Shown: positions 1 through 12,300 of the stretch, piece after piece
Position numbering within the stretch: the first letter of the stretch is position 1
Layout of the letters: every line of letters starts with the position of its first letter
DNA from: Notospermus geniculatus
Taxonomy: Eukaryota; Nemertea; Pilidiophora; Heteronemertea; Lineidae
Reading direction: 5' to 3'
NCBI GenBank assembly: GCA_002633025.1
Contig: NMRB01000987.1
Coordinates: forward strand, 1-64,000
DNA: 64,000 bases
Position numbers and translations under genes: made by a program
The notes under the pieces: model-generated
Told to the model about the DNA's origin: nothing
The model's database searches: none
The model's input: only the letters and a program-made list of their open reading frames with translations

Positions 1-177
1 TGATTTTACTGGTTCTTGGACTGTGTGTGGAACCAGGCACACTGCTGACGCTGGCCGATCTCTCAGTTTGGTTGCTCTGTAAAGACACCAAGGTGCTGGC
101 ATATAGGTGTTGCTCCACGTGGGATTTGGCAGTCAACTTCAGCAGTACTTAACTGGCAGTACGAAAAATATACTCAC

Positions 178-3100
178 ACTCCTAATCAACTCACTGCTGA
201 GCCCCAGGTAGTTGTGTAATGCCATAAAGGTCACTCTCTGCAGTCTTACCATTATAACCTGCACCACCCTGACTAAACTCTCTGGGTAACTGTTAAAAAT
301 CTTGGTGAAGGCCTGAGCTGGCAACCTGCAAGGAGGAAATGTGCTCATTGCAAAACAATCAAATACATTGCAGACTCTATTTCATGACTCTCACATGCAG
401 TAGATTTCAACCCAGTTGATCAGCCTGCAGCTTGTGGTAAACCAAATTTAAGACCTTTTCAAGGTCCATAGAAACCATTGTTGATACCTTAGGAGGTCGA
501 AATATAATTCGAACAAACCTGAGGACTGTCGAATCCACAACTGCCACAGCAGAAACTGTTTTGTATGGCGCTAAATGACCCTGAAACGAGATGAACCAGG
601 TCAGATTTGGTAAACCCTCTGTGTCTCATGAGAAAAATGGAGGACATCGGTACTGCAACCCAGCAGCAAGTCAGGGTAAACTTAAATGTACCACGTGATG
701 AGCCTGGTGAAAACCCGCACTGTTGAAGGGAGTTGCCTCTACGACATGGAGCGGGTCCGACTGGGAATTGAACCCGGCACCTCAGAGGTGACAAGTGCCT
801 CTCTTTGCACTTCACCACTCTGACTCACTGTAATGACATCTAAGATGCTAAGCAGACTATGGATGCTGTCTCCAGTCTCCACCTCCTTTATAGATATCTC
901 CGTCCCGTCCGTATCAGTCACAAACACGTTCAGTTTCCCACTCTGGACAACAAAGATACTATCGTCCTTGTCTCCAACCTTGAACAGTAGGTTCCCTGCC
1001 CGAATGTGCTGTGTCTCAACGTTGCGACAGAGGTCGAGGAATAAGGGTTTCTCAAAGTGACCAAATACTCTGAAAGGCAAACCAAATACATGTACATTGA
1101 TTCTATTGTACAGCGTTGTTAAAGCTAAAATGCTTTCACTCTTTCACTGTCTGAGCCACTGTGTTACCTCACTGACCTCCCCAATTTCAAGTAAGCTTAA
1201 ATCAAACTTGAGTCAGTTGTAGAACTTTGCAACATTACGGTACCTCACACTTTTGAGCATGTAGATCACTTCAGATGGAAGGATAGCTTCACCGGACAGA
1301 GTATCCAGTCGTTCTGTCTCTAGGAATGACTGAGGAGGTTCTTTCATGGCAAGCTGTGGTACCGAATCTCGCCGCATCCGTAGGAGTCTGTAAAGTATGC
1401 ATACCAGTACATATTGTTACTCTGGAGAACACTTCGTGATGATGAAGTATTTTTGATGATTTTCTGTGTTTTTGTAATATTTTGTGAAAATAACCAAATC
1501 CTTTTCCCCCTGAGTTGTTAGCTGATAGTGTCAGTGGTGACAAACTCGATCCAGAGATTATGAAGAATTATGCCCCCCCCCCCCCATAGGATGTCGTCCC
1601 AAACAGTATGGGTCGTATTCATAAAGCGGTTCTATCGTTAGAACCGTCTTAGGCCCGTTCTAAGTATAGCGTTTGGCGATACCTGGAACCGGCCTAAGAC
1701 GGTTCTAATGATAGAACCGCTTTATGAATACGACCCATAGCTTTACGGATTCGCTGGAACCGTTCAATTGGACCCAATGGGTCATATTCATAAAGCGGTT
1801 CTATTGTTAGAACCGTCTTAGGCCGGTTCCAAGTAATGTCAACCACGTTACTTGGAACCAGCCTAAGACGGTTCCAACGATAGAACCGCTTCATGAATAC
1901 GACCCAATAGGTCACTGCCACAACCTGACGAAAACGAAACGTAAACTTAAACCTAAACGTACGAATCGTAGTACCCAGCAGTAACGTTGTGTGGCGCAGC
2001 TGTTTCGGCACCTCATTGTAATTGAAAGTCGTGAAAACAGTTCCTATCACCAGTTTTGTTAACCCCTAGATTACATTTTTACAATGTTTTCATGACTCTA
2101 GCTGTCCCGGGAAGTAAGGTACATGTAGTATTTTTGCCTGTCACCAATAATCATATTTATGGAATGTTTGGCCTTGATCTTAACCTCGGATCTTCAAGGT
2201 CATTATGTAAATGAAATGCACATCATCAATAACCTGTGTATAAGTATTGGTCTTACGCCTCTAGACCTGCCACAAACTGATTTTTTCAAATTATCAATTT
2301 CGAGATATCAAAGTATCATGATATCTCCATCATCCCGACCCTAGAATTAGAAAACATTCACATCATAGAAGTCCTGAAGTGAGGAACTATGAACTAGGAC
2401 TTGAATCATGTCACTACATGTCAGTGTATGGGCGGTGACAACCAAAATGTAACAGAAAAAGCTAGCAGGCGACCACGAAAATTGCTCGTATTTGCCAGTT
2501 GTGGTGATGCGTGGCCATCAGCAGCAACGAGACCACTGAGTGGTGACGTCTGCTATAAACCGGCAGATTGTACTTTCAATTGGTTATTGGCTATTCCTGA
2601 TACGGTTTCAAGCAGGTCTGTGTAATAATGACAACCAAGTTAGGCCTACATTGTAAAAATGCAATCTAGGTTATTACAATGAGGTGCCGGAACAGCTGCG
2701 CCACACAACGTTACTACTGGGTACTACGATTCTTACGTTTAGGTTCAGGTTTACGTTTCGTTTTCGTCAGGTTGTGGCAGTGACCTAGTGGGTCATATTC
2801 ATAAAGCGGTTCTATCGTTAGAACGGTCTTAGGCCGGTTCCAAGTGTAGTGGTGATGTACACTACACTTGGAACCACCCTAACACGGTTCTAATGATAGA
2901 ACCTCTTTAATTATGAATACCACTCAAGAGAGATATTCACAAAAACAAATCTCTCAATATTCTCGCTGAGCATCGTGCAGTTTTCGATTATGGGGTGCCC
3001 GATTTGTTACAATTAATCCATAATCTATAACAAATTGCATACTTCATTGTGCACTCGGCTTTCAGTTCGATATCTGAAAAAAAACCTGAAACTTGGTGAT

Positions 3101-6100
3101 CTACTGCATATTAAGTTTTGATTGATTGATTAATTTGCTTGAATGATTGATTGACATTTTCAGATGTAAACGAGTGTGAAGTTCCTGGAGCGTGCAGTCA
3201 GCTGTGTTTCAACATGCCAGGGTCGTATCACTGCAAGTGTGCCAAAGAATATATCAGACTGGCTGACAACAGAACCTGTGTCAAAAGAGATGGTATGTGC
3301 TATTGTTAGCTTGCTCATTTGGTTCTGAAACAATTTCATTTACAATTCATGTTTGTCATCAGTATCTTGTTTGATTTCATCGCAGACATCGTTAATTTCC
3401 TAAAAAAAGCACGGAATTCGATCTCTTAGGCCCCGATTACATAGAGCCATACGCTATTCGGTATTCTAGGCACGTTTCGTAGGCACGCGTATAGTTTGAA
3501 TCGAGCAAGGTTATTTCCATGAGTGGTTTACAAAAGAACAAACTATTCTGAGGGTACGCTATTCGCTTTTTGTTCGTATTGTGCATGTCAATTTTGCACC
3601 GTATACCGAATACCGAATAGCGTATAGCTCTATGTAATCGTGGCCTTTCCGGTATTTTGACTGCAGACGTAGAGGGAGCCACCTAGCGGCAGCAAAATGA
3701 ACTACAAAAAATATTACAAAATGCACGCAGTACATCGCGTCCAGTCACCGACAACATACATGTAGTGACTGGGGCTAGAGTGGAGCGCACGGCGATGGTG
3801 GCGCCGACTGTCGAGAAATATGGCAATACTGGAGTGCTTTAAGACTATCTAACACTCCAGTCATTTTAGCCCGCTTGGCCGAAGGCCAAAAGGGCTTACG
3901 CTGTGCTTAGATGCATTAGTGCTGTCGTGCGTGCGTGCGTGAGTGCGGGGGTAACATTTTGCCTTGTCTGCGCTCTAGCGTCTTCAGTTTTTGACGGATC
4001 GTTTTCATATTGCATTTGTGCGTATATGGCCCCAAGATCTAGGCCAAGTTCGATTTTGGACATGCTGCAATTCTTACTATGGCCACTAGGAGGCGTTTTG
4101 TGAAAAAATGAAAAATGGCTATTTTACGCAAACGATTAGAGCTAGAATGCTCAAATTTGAATAGTTTCACGGACTACAGACAGACAGACAGACGGACGCC
4201 ACTCAGTATACATATGAATAGCTCCGCTGACCTTTGGTCAGCTGAGCTAAAAACAGGAGCTCTACAATTAGCATTCAAGCTGCATCAAATGTAATGTTAA
4301 CGTAATGAGAAGGCATCAGCAAAACTATCAAATGAACCCAATCTATTAGATCTATGAAGGTGCGACATGATCTCTCACCCCTTTGAAGAGCTGCGGCCAA
4401 AGTCTACGGCACCAAAAACTCTGAAAGTTTTATGACATGCATTATGTGAGGAGCTGGTGCCAGGGGAGATTCTGAAAAGGTTCCCTCCTGTCATCCTCCC
4501 ATAGCAGGGCTTTGGTCTCACTCCTCTTCATACGAAGTGGATGAAGAGGAGCGAGGTAAAAACCCCTGCTGTGGGAGGATGCCTTCTGTGGAGAATTTAT
4601 CGCACGGATTCAGTGAGGTGTTTCTCTGGCAATCTTCGTCTAATGCCATGGTAATCACATTTATCAGAGAAATCTTATTCTCTATTGGAAAAATCAGGCC
4701 AGAATGTTATTGTTTTAACAGCTAACTTTTCTTGGGAGAGCCTAATGAAACAACTCAGTGAGTCAGCATGATGATACAGCTCTCCCTTCAGCCCTGTTAA
4801 GACATATCTCATCAGGTTATTACACTATAGATATGCGGTGAGCACTTTTGCTGATGGTCCAGCCCTAATAAATGAGGGCGGAACAAGAAACAGACAAGTA
4901 GCGACACCAAGCAAGCACTGGCATCATGCAGGGAGACAGATTTATCAAAAGAATGTTGCAAACCTTTTTGCAAACTTGAGAACCATTTGCCTCTTCTTGA
5001 CACGACGTCCACTGGCGTCGGTGCGGTCCATGGTCTTCTTGGTGAACGATTTGACCTGGGAATGAAAGGATTATGAAATAAACTCCCCACTCCTTCACCG
5101 TCACATTCATAGTTGTTTTTCTTAACCGTTGTTTTGGTGCTGATCTCCATGCGCTGCAGAGCCAGCATCAAAATCCTTGGCATGCCTGCCTCCCAACGCT
5201 ATTGACCAAAGGTAAATTGAATCACCACTATCAGAAACACAAGAATCTTACTTTACGGAGCATTTTTCTCCCATAAAACATGACTTTGTCTCGTTTTCTG
5301 AAGCGTGGCTTTTGTGAATCTTCCTTGAGCTTAGTCACTGAAAGTGAAAATACAGCAAGAATGTCTCAAACGTTTTACAACACAGGCCGACTTTATTTTG
5401 GCTTCTAAAGAACCCCTGAAATAGGCATCATCAATCAGTCATTACTCTCCCTAACTGAGGAACTGGAAACCTTGGCTATTTCCTGGCAATGAGTCTACCT
5501 ACCTTTTGCTTTTATCTTGCGAAGGGCAAAGAACAAGATAATTGCTGCAGTGACAACACCAACAGCTATGCCGTAGATGATGTTCTGAAAAGAGACGTCA
5601 ATCTCAATGTCAAAAGTGAATTCTAACACTACAGACAAAAGTCTGATAGGGGATTTGGGCCCAGCTAGCCTACCCGTGGCCGTGGCCCGTGCCGTGCCGT
5701 GCATGCGATGCGTGGCATGAATGATCATGATGATATGGCGTACCGGCGTAGCCTACACACTACCGTGTACCGTATGTAGTCCGTACGTAGGCCCTACCGG
5801 TACTGTATTAGACTGGATTAGGCTAGCCCAATATTCCCTGCCGACTGCTTCAACTAGCTAAAGGCAGACCCAGGCGAGAGAAGGGCAGGGCAAATATGTA
5901 TGGGCCAAAGGCTAATGTATTGCATGCAGTGCAGCAGAGTGCACTGCAGTGCACACGTACACGACGACACAGAACAGCAGATCACACATATTGACACACA
6001 CTACACAGTCACAGATTCACCCATAAATACGGGAAGTCACGCTACTGAATATCGAGAAATCGAATCGTAACATTCCATCGACATCTATGCAACAAAATAT

Positions 6101-6189
6101 ACCATTGTTATGTCATAATTTGACAGCGTCTGCGAGATATTTTCTTGGATTTCTCGCAGTTTTTCGACACCGTCAGAGGTCGACGCCAT
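178..6189 (-). CDS. PNPLA6/7: PNPLA6/7-type (neuropathy target esterase family) lysophospholipase, N-terminal part
   Basis: Known family role: ER-anchored esterases that hydrolyse lysophosphatidylcholine and phosphatidylcholine. Exons in transcript order are 6103-6189, 5503-5584, 5252-5337, 4964-5055, 1244-1387, 829-1069, 519-580 and 178-325. They join in frame into 314 codons. The start ATG at 6189 lies in AAGATGGCG, a good context. Residues 30-50 ([20 protein letters not shown]) form the N-terminal membrane helix. A basic stretch [14 protein letters not shown] follows, as in vertebrate NTE. Exons 829-1069, 519-580 and 178-325 encode the first cyclic-nucleotide-binding-like domain ([14 protein letters not shown] ... 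[15 protein letters not shown] ... [20 protein letters not shown]). The patatin catalytic domain would lie beyond the left edge, so catalytic residues cannot be judged. The intron 1388-4963 is 3.6 kb and holds inverted repeats and an unrelated EGF-like exon. I cannot tell PNPLA6 from PNPLA7; a single pre-duplication orthologue is likely. Confidence 0.93.
600..828 (-). repeat. tRNA-derived SINE-like copy abutting a splice donor
   Basis: On the minus strand, directly after the exon ending at 829, the sequence reads GTGAGTCAGAGTGGTGAAG. It continues to a B-box-like GGTTCAATTCCC (around 770). A related copy lies at 19792-19925: after the B box both share a CTCC..CATGTC.TAGAG segment and then a TGCGG.TTTC segment. 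The splice donor GTGAGT therefore sits at the very head of the repeat. The distal end near 600 is uncertain. Confidence 0.5.
1573..1585. repeat. poly(C) tract
   Basis: Uninterrupted run of 13 C within the PNPLA intron. A length-variable homopolymer that may be imprecise in the assembly. Confidence 0.8.
1609..1737. repeat. fold-back element, family A copy 1
   Basis: Near-perfect inverted repeat whose ends read TGGGTCGTATTCATAAAGCG and its complement. The inner arms read GGTTCTATCGTTAGAACCG. Copies 2 and 3 are at 1778-1906 and 2789-2925. It has no coding capacity and looks like a MITE. Confidence 0.8.
1778..2925. repeat. large inverted repeat capped by two family A fold-back elements
   Basis: The arm 1778-2030 is repeated in reverse complement at 2675-2925. 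Each arm contains a family A hairpin (1778-1906; 2789-2925) followed inward by a shared unique segment (CACTGCCACAACCTGACG and its complement). A further shared block (ACATTGTAAAAATG) occurs at 2060-2082 and 2648-2671. The loop of about 570-640 bp shows no gene. This could be a non-autonomous composite element or an inverted duplication. Confidence 0.7.
3164..3292 (+). pseudogene. orphan calcium-binding EGF-like exon (LRP/LDLR-type)
   Basis: A 129-nt open exon is flanked by a good acceptor (cattttcag) and donor (gtatgt), with symmetric 1-1 phases. It encodes [15 protein letters not shown], then FNMPGSYHC, ending CVKRD. It has six cysteines in EGF spacing and the D-x-N-E and C-x-N-x4-Y calcium-binding signature. 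LRP1/LRP2-type receptors carry such modules. No partner exon was found nearby on the plus strand, and it lies inside a minus-strand PNPLA intron. It may be an isolated relic of a duplicated receptor gene, or an exon of a nested or distant gene. There is no stop or frameshift, so it is not visibly decayed. Confidence 0.6.
3429..3645. repeat. fold-back element
   Basis: Inverted repeat with ends GGCCCCGATTACATAGAGCC and GTATAGCTCTATGTAATCG. It encloses short palindromic CGCTATTCGGTAT motifs. MITE-like, within the PNPLA intron. Confidence 0.75.
3864..4253. repeat. short interspersed element with TTTTAGC termini
   Basis: Begins TTTTAGCCCGCTTGGCCGAA and ends GGTCAGCTGAGCTAAAA. It contains a (CAGA)n-rich tract followed by GACGGACG. 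The termini are short inverted repeats. Probably a non-autonomous transposon; no protein-coding content was seen. Confidence 0.5.
4493..4583. repeat. short hairpin repeat
   Basis: CATCCTCCCATAGCAGGG is reverse-repeated as CCCTGCTGTGGGAGGATG. The inner arms CTCCTCTTCAT and ATGAAGAGGAG surround a 9-nt loop. Confidence 0.7.
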
Positions 6190-7767
6190 CTTGTCAACAC
6201 CTATCCTATGCACCTGGAAACGAGGCTACTTCCGCTTCGTGCGGTGAAATCTCGAGCTCCGAAAAATTCATCTGGAGCCAATAAAAACCGTCATCATGAG
6301 TGAATCAATGGACAGATTCCTTTGTCATGTGTTTTATTTAGCCCAGTGTGGTGTTTCTGACGAAAAATGATGTTCGATCAACTGAGAATGAAGGTAGATA
6401 AACGTAAAAATCGGGATGTATTTTGACCGCCGCTTCGCCGGTAGCTACACACTAACACAGCAGCATGCACACGCCTGCATAGGCCCTATGCATGTACATG
6501 CCACAGTACACATACAGTGCAGTGACAATGCATTATACACATAGCTACATGCATGGGCCAGCCTAAGCCTGTTTAGTGAACTTTTTGACATGTCTTCACT
6601 TCCTTGTCACTTATTGGCTGGCTGTGCCTATGAATTCATTATGACATTATGATATTTATGATACCGGTAGCAGTAGTTATGGTAACCATATCGACCAGGC
6701 ATAGCTTCTTTTACGATATGACATTGACGGCTATTGCCTGGTACGTTATGGTTTACCCATATGCTGCCTGTGGTGCATAGTGTATTTCATGTACTGAACA
6801 AAATCACCAATTATTGTCAAACCTGACTAAATTCGAATAATTAACTGTCATGAATCCTTTCATTTATCCTCATTTCTCATAGTGGTATTCCAAAAGACAG
6901 AAAAATTGGCACAAATTAGGAAAAAACTTTGATACAAAACTCCGTCGAAATGTCACCAACACATGTAAACAAGTCGCGAACTCGTAGCTGTCACAAGACC
7001 CGAGGTCACGTGACTGGGCGTAGTCGCTGACACTGAATGAGAACGAGACTAACGTCACTGCGCAATTGCATTGCGCGAGATTCCCATCATGGCGTGTCAC
7101 CGGCCTGTACATTTCGATTCGAGAAGCGGATTTTAAACTCGATTTGGGAAGTAAATAAGAACGGGATTTTACTAAATTCACTCGGATATGGTGTATCGAC
7201 GATAGCTCAACAACACAGGAATACAATATTGTGGATTTTCGTCCTGGTAGTGCGAATTAACAGTGCCCGCCCGGAATTCGGGGCGGAGGTGCTCCACAGG
7301 GAATGTATTGGGCGATCTGAGACTCTGTATGCGCGCTATGTAAAAGTCAGTTTGTAAAAGCAAAAGCGGAGCATACAGAGTCCCAGTTACTGAGACTACG
7401 GTAGCAGCAGATATAGGCTAGGAGGCTACAGTTCCGTTTTTGTCCTTCCCTTCCAGCTTGGAGGAATTAAGCTTCCAGGTTCCTTTCATTTGATTTCAGT
7501 TTCATTTCTCAATCATCAATGATGCCGATCAATGATCGACCTGCTGCGTAGAGCAGTGGGACGTGTATGCTGTAGTGCTGTGCCGTGGTAATGGACAGCC
7601 GGTTGTTGTTCTATCTATCTAGTAGTGTAGCCTGATGTTTCTTCCTTGCAAATGCCCAAAAACGGTACCCCAAAAACAAGGCCATCGCAGCCTGTGTGGC
7701 TTCTCTTTGAAGACTTTGTGCAAAGGACGAAAATCCTCGTATGAAGATCAACTCCTAAGCCTTCAAT

Positions 7768-7970
7768 ACACCGATTTCACAACTCAAAAATACACAGCGC
7801 CCTAGCGGTAGTATGACTAGCCATTTCCGGTTAAACCTCGCCTCCAGGTAAAATTCCTAGGTTTTTAGCCTCACCACCAAGGAATTTTACCTGGAGGCGA
7901 GATTCAACCGGAAATGGCCAGTCATAATACCGCTAGGGGCGCTGTGTATTTGAGTTGTGAAATCGGTGTA
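7768..7970. repeat. long near-perfect hairpin
   Basis: Arms of about 90 bp: TACACCGATTTCACAACTCA on the left is matched by TGAGTTGTGAAATCGGTGTA on the right. The inner AATTTTACCTGGAGGCGAG pairs with its complement around a short loop. MITE-like. If transcribed it would fold into a long dsRNA. Confidence 0.85.
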
Positions 7971-8870
7971 TTTATATAGGTTCAGCGGTCTGCCTACCAT
8001 AGTCGATCAGAATTTGACTTTCTCTTTGTCCAATCCATGTCCTTTTTTGCGGATGAGTGTGAGTTTGTGTGTCTGCTACATGTAGCAGTACATAATTTGA
8101 ATTTGAATTTGTAGACTACATTGTACACCATCACTAGATCATTATCCAGGTCTATTGAAACCAACCTGTCATACCAGATGTGGTACTAGTTGTGACGGGT
8201 AGGTTATGCAATTGTTCACATGTTGTACACCAGAAATCTAGCACTCCATGTAGTCAGTTTAACAAAATAAAAAACTCATTTGGTTTTGACCCTGACTGGT
8301 ACTGAATTGATTTAGCCAGCTTATTCTGCAGCCACCAATATGTTTAGTCAAATTTGGGCATTGCATCCCCATCACTAGGGGGCAGTTTTCCAATAGAATT
8401 GGACAAAAAGGTTGTAACAGGTGATCTTACCAGTTGAGAGTTGATTTATTTGCTGGGGTGTCTTGTCTGTACTACTGCTAGACATGACCTATCAGAAATG
8501 AGAAATGATCTCCATATGTTCTAATAGGCCTGTGAGGTTTATGTCATTCATGCAACAATACAAATCCAGGTCATTCTTTGTGCGGCAAATACTAGTAACA
8601 CAATTGTATAGCACAGCCAGAGGCTGGGATGATGTTTTTAGACATCTTTTGATTGACTCTGAAGAATGAATGCTTCCGTTCCAATTTACAGACTGACTCG
8701 TCTTCATCTGTAGTCAGTCTTTTCAGTGAACATGGCTCACATAAATTACATGTACATGTGTAGCCGTCTTTGACTCGAATAGCGTAGAGACAATTAAATG
8801 ATTCAATTTAAGTGGAAACTCTTGACAAAATTGATTTTGTGTAGACCTGTCTCTCTTCCTTGTAAGAGTA

Positions 8871-8969
8871 CCAGACGTGCCACAAGTAGGCACCTTGTCG
8901 GCTGACGTATAGGAGATTTTGTGTATACCAGACATGCCACAAGTAGGCACCTTGTCGGCTGACGTATTG
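8871..8969. repeat. 57-bp tandem duplication (about 1.7 copies)
   Basis: CCAGACGTGCCACAAGTAGG at 8871 recurs as CCAGACATGCCACAAGTAGG at 8928. Both are followed by CACCTTGTCGGCTGACGTAT. Confidence 0.85.
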
Positions 8970-9332
8970 GAAAGTCTGATGCTCTTTCCATGCATTCAGT
9001 CCCAAACCGTTCAAGTCTGAAGTGCACACTTACAAGATGTGTCATCAGTGAAGACCAATCGCAAGAGATGACCTCCTCTGTGTCATTGAGGTGGGAGATA
9101 GGGGAACAATGTCTAAAGACAATTGCCAAGGATGAATTTTGACCAGTTATGTACTGAAATGGGGCCGTGCCTTGATTACACAGTCATTGTGATCTAGATC
9201 AGTCCTGTTTACTGTGACGTAGTTCTCCTGCCCGTCTTGTATAAATGTCCTACCGACGAGATCTAGGGTGTCAGTAGAACCAAGCAACTACTGGTGCCAC
9301 TGCCACCCAAAGATCTCACGACAGAGCGCAGG

Positions 9333-12300
9333 ATGGACAGCTGCAAGCTCGCTGTGCCAATGAATGCGGACAATATGTTGGTAAATCGCAACATGCATTT
9401 ACTGCCGTTAGACGACACGTGCAAAAATAATCTCACTGAGGACAGTGCCGGTTCTGTAAGTTCTTTCATCTCTTTATTTCTCTTTATCAGCATTTTTGTC
9501 TCGGTTTCCCACTTGTTTCGTACCCAAATGGAGAATTTTGGATACTTTTACCGGATAGACTTCTTCCTTGTTCATACATTTTGTGTATTTATCAACACAG
9601 CTGACATTATATACTGCCCATTCAGTTGTTCCTGAATTAGATACCATGTATTATGAATGAGTGAGGTCGATGAATGCAGCGTGCAACAGATGCACTCTCC
9701 ATCTGATTTAGAAGCAGATATTGAGTTGTAGGCCTATCGATTTCAATCAATGAACATAGGCTTGGACTGCTGGCTTGATTGCATTACAGAAAACTAGAAA
9801 ATTGTCAGGGTCAGGGTCATCCATGGCAGGGTAATGTTCACACACACCATCAGACCCGGTAGAAACCGGACGTACATGTATTTTCCTCGAGGGGCCTAAT
9901 GTGCCATCACTTGTAAAAATCTTCACAAATCTCGAATGTGTCAAACCAGAAATAGATATGGGGTAATTATCTATTTTTGGTCAAACCCATGATATGAGGT
10001 ATTTGGCAGGTTTACATCAGTAAGGAGTAAGAGAAGGGATATTTGACCCTTCAAATCAAATGCTCGCTCTGGTAGAATGGGAAACATGACAGACTCATCC
10101 ATGTCATCTGACTGAACACGAGTGATGACCTGAGACTTGATTCTCTCAGTAGGCCTACTTGCTCTCATTTCATTCCAAGCACCTGTTCTCCTCCAATCAC
10201 AAAACACCAGGTGTTGCATTAGATTCATCTGATTGAAAAGCTTCGAACTCGTAACATGTGGAAGAATCTGATTTTCTGGACTGTGTTTTTTTTGCTTCGG
10301 GTGTGTCAGTGAATTGTGGCCATTTTAATTTCAAATGAAGTATCAATGAGTGTGCTCCATTATTAAAGACAAATTTGAAATCTTTCATCCCTGTGATTGC
10401 ATTCAACTTGGGAAGAACACTGGTTCGGACGGATTTATTCGTGAGGATTTTTCCATCTGTGTCTTTGTGTCGCCTTTGGTTGTGCCGAAAATTCATCCCC
10501 AGCATAAACACATCTTTGCCACCTGCTGTATTGATTCTGTGTCCCTCGTACAGATTAGACCTTCATCACATTTTCATCCATATATGCTGGACAGCAATCA
10601 TATTCGCATGTCACTTCAGAGTGACATTTTGGCCCCTCTCATGTGACGACTTACTGTCATAACTCGTGGTAATCAAGAGTTCGTAACACAACATCGGAGT
10701 GACATCACGTATTACCATTTTAGACAATGCGTTTCATAACTGTCGACAGCTGCTGGTAGGTTCTAAGTGTAAACGAGTTGGTATTTGTCACCTCTGACAT
10801 AACATATTAACACATTTTTTCTGAATGATGAGCCAAAATGCTAAGAGTGGAATGCATTACAATCCACCAAATGCATTTTGAAAAGAAGACGCAACACTTT
10901 CAAATATGGAATTTGCTCACAAATTCAAATTAATAGATGTCACAGAATTTCCATAAACTAAGAAAAATGTTGACAACGATTTGGATGCTTGAGTTGTTAC
11001 CATTGTATAATAATCAACAACTTTTTTACACTTAGTCCTTGTCAGTGCGTGCCAATATTTGCATGTTTTGCATTTCGGGGGTTGTCGGAGCTGCCAAGAC
11101 CTGGAGATTATTCTTTGCCAGGTAAACTTGAGTTCCTTCCTTCCTTCCTTGGTGCTCACCAGTTGGCAATAGGTGGAGACTGTGTGAATATGACATTTGA
11201 CCTCTCCTTATGACAGACAGTTTCAGCTTCTTTTGATTTATTGTGTTCTGCCCTGTCCAAAAAACCAAATCACGAAATACTACATGTATGTGGTACTAGT
11301 ACCCTAAAGATTAAAATTCAAAAAAATGATATTCCATTGCAGGTCAACTTCCAAGAAGTGTTACAGGTTTGTTCTATCCCTTCTCAGAATGTTGACATTT
11401 GTCATGTTTTTCTGGCTTTGTTCTTAGAGTATTATTGTGATTATTCAGTCTTTGTTTGTTTGAAACAGAGACAAATTCTGACATAATCTGCTTAATATGC
11501 CATGTACATTTGTATGTCATCCGTTTGTTAAATTTGCATGTATGCTTCATGCTTTGCAGTGAAGATTAGGGTTCCAGCATAGATCGCCTTGTCATGTGAT
11601 GCATGTATGATCACACCGTAATTTATGAGAAGGCAAAAGATATGCAACTGATCAAACCCTTCTGCTATAGCGAGTTTTGTTTCTTGTGGGATGATTTTGT
11701 GTCTTGGTGCTTTAGTTTGGTGTGGTGTTCTCATTTGGTTTCTTGTAATATTTTGTGTTTATGTTGTGGCTTACTTCTTCACTTTGCAGAGCTCAACATA
11801 AAACTCCAATTAATTTTACCTCAAACTAACAATCCAGTTCCAAAATTCTTCACTACATATACCGGTAAACCAAGACGTGTAAAAATTCAGTTGATTGACA
11901 GTGTCGCAGTGACGGTCAATGAACTTTGTTCAAATTGAATAGAAATGAGTTTACGGTAGTTCCTTGACAGTGTACATTTCTTTTGTAGCTTACGTTCTAA
12001 GGTCACAAGTTCGGCAAAAATTTTCCTCGCACCGTTCATGGACTTCAATTTTGGAGAATTTCAGCTCTATGCAGGAAAAACAGAAATGAAGTGATTTCAA
12101 AATTCATATAATTTTGAAAATTACGATAATTTTTCATCACTTTTGACGTTTACATCCTTGATTTCTTTCAGGTTGTGTGGACCCGCCTCTGGGATGCTCT
12201 CCTCAGCCGAAAACCGGACCCGATCGTGCGAGAGTACCACATCATCGTCACCATCTTCTTCATGTTTTTCACGATCACATTCTGCCGTATCCTACGTATA

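Larger units (their letters stand above)
6190..9332. other. divergent intergenic region between PNPLA6/7 and the aquaporin gene
   Basis: Head-to-head spacer of 3.1 kb that should contain both promoters. No conserved gene was recognised on either strand. It holds a long hairpin (7768-7970) and a 57-bp tandem duplication (8871-8969). The reading frames at 7037-7357 and 8723-9129 have no recognisable protein similarity, and I do not call them genes. Confidence 0.6.

Noticed and set aside
6087-6284. Plus-strand open frame opposite the first PNPLA6/7 exon
   Set aside because: It is the complement of exon 6103-6189 and its 5' flank, with no independent support.
8430-8484. Alternative first exon of PNPLA6/7 on the minus strand (ATG near 8484, then TCTAGCAGTAGTACA, donor GTAAGA)
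   Set aside because: Its donor phase (1) does not match the phase-0 membrane-helix exon at 5584, whereas the exon 6103-6189 matches and has a good start context.
10197-10662. Open frames of about 100 codons on both strands in the aquaporin intron
   Set aside because: No similarity, no splice-site support, and overlapping frames on opposite strands are equally open.
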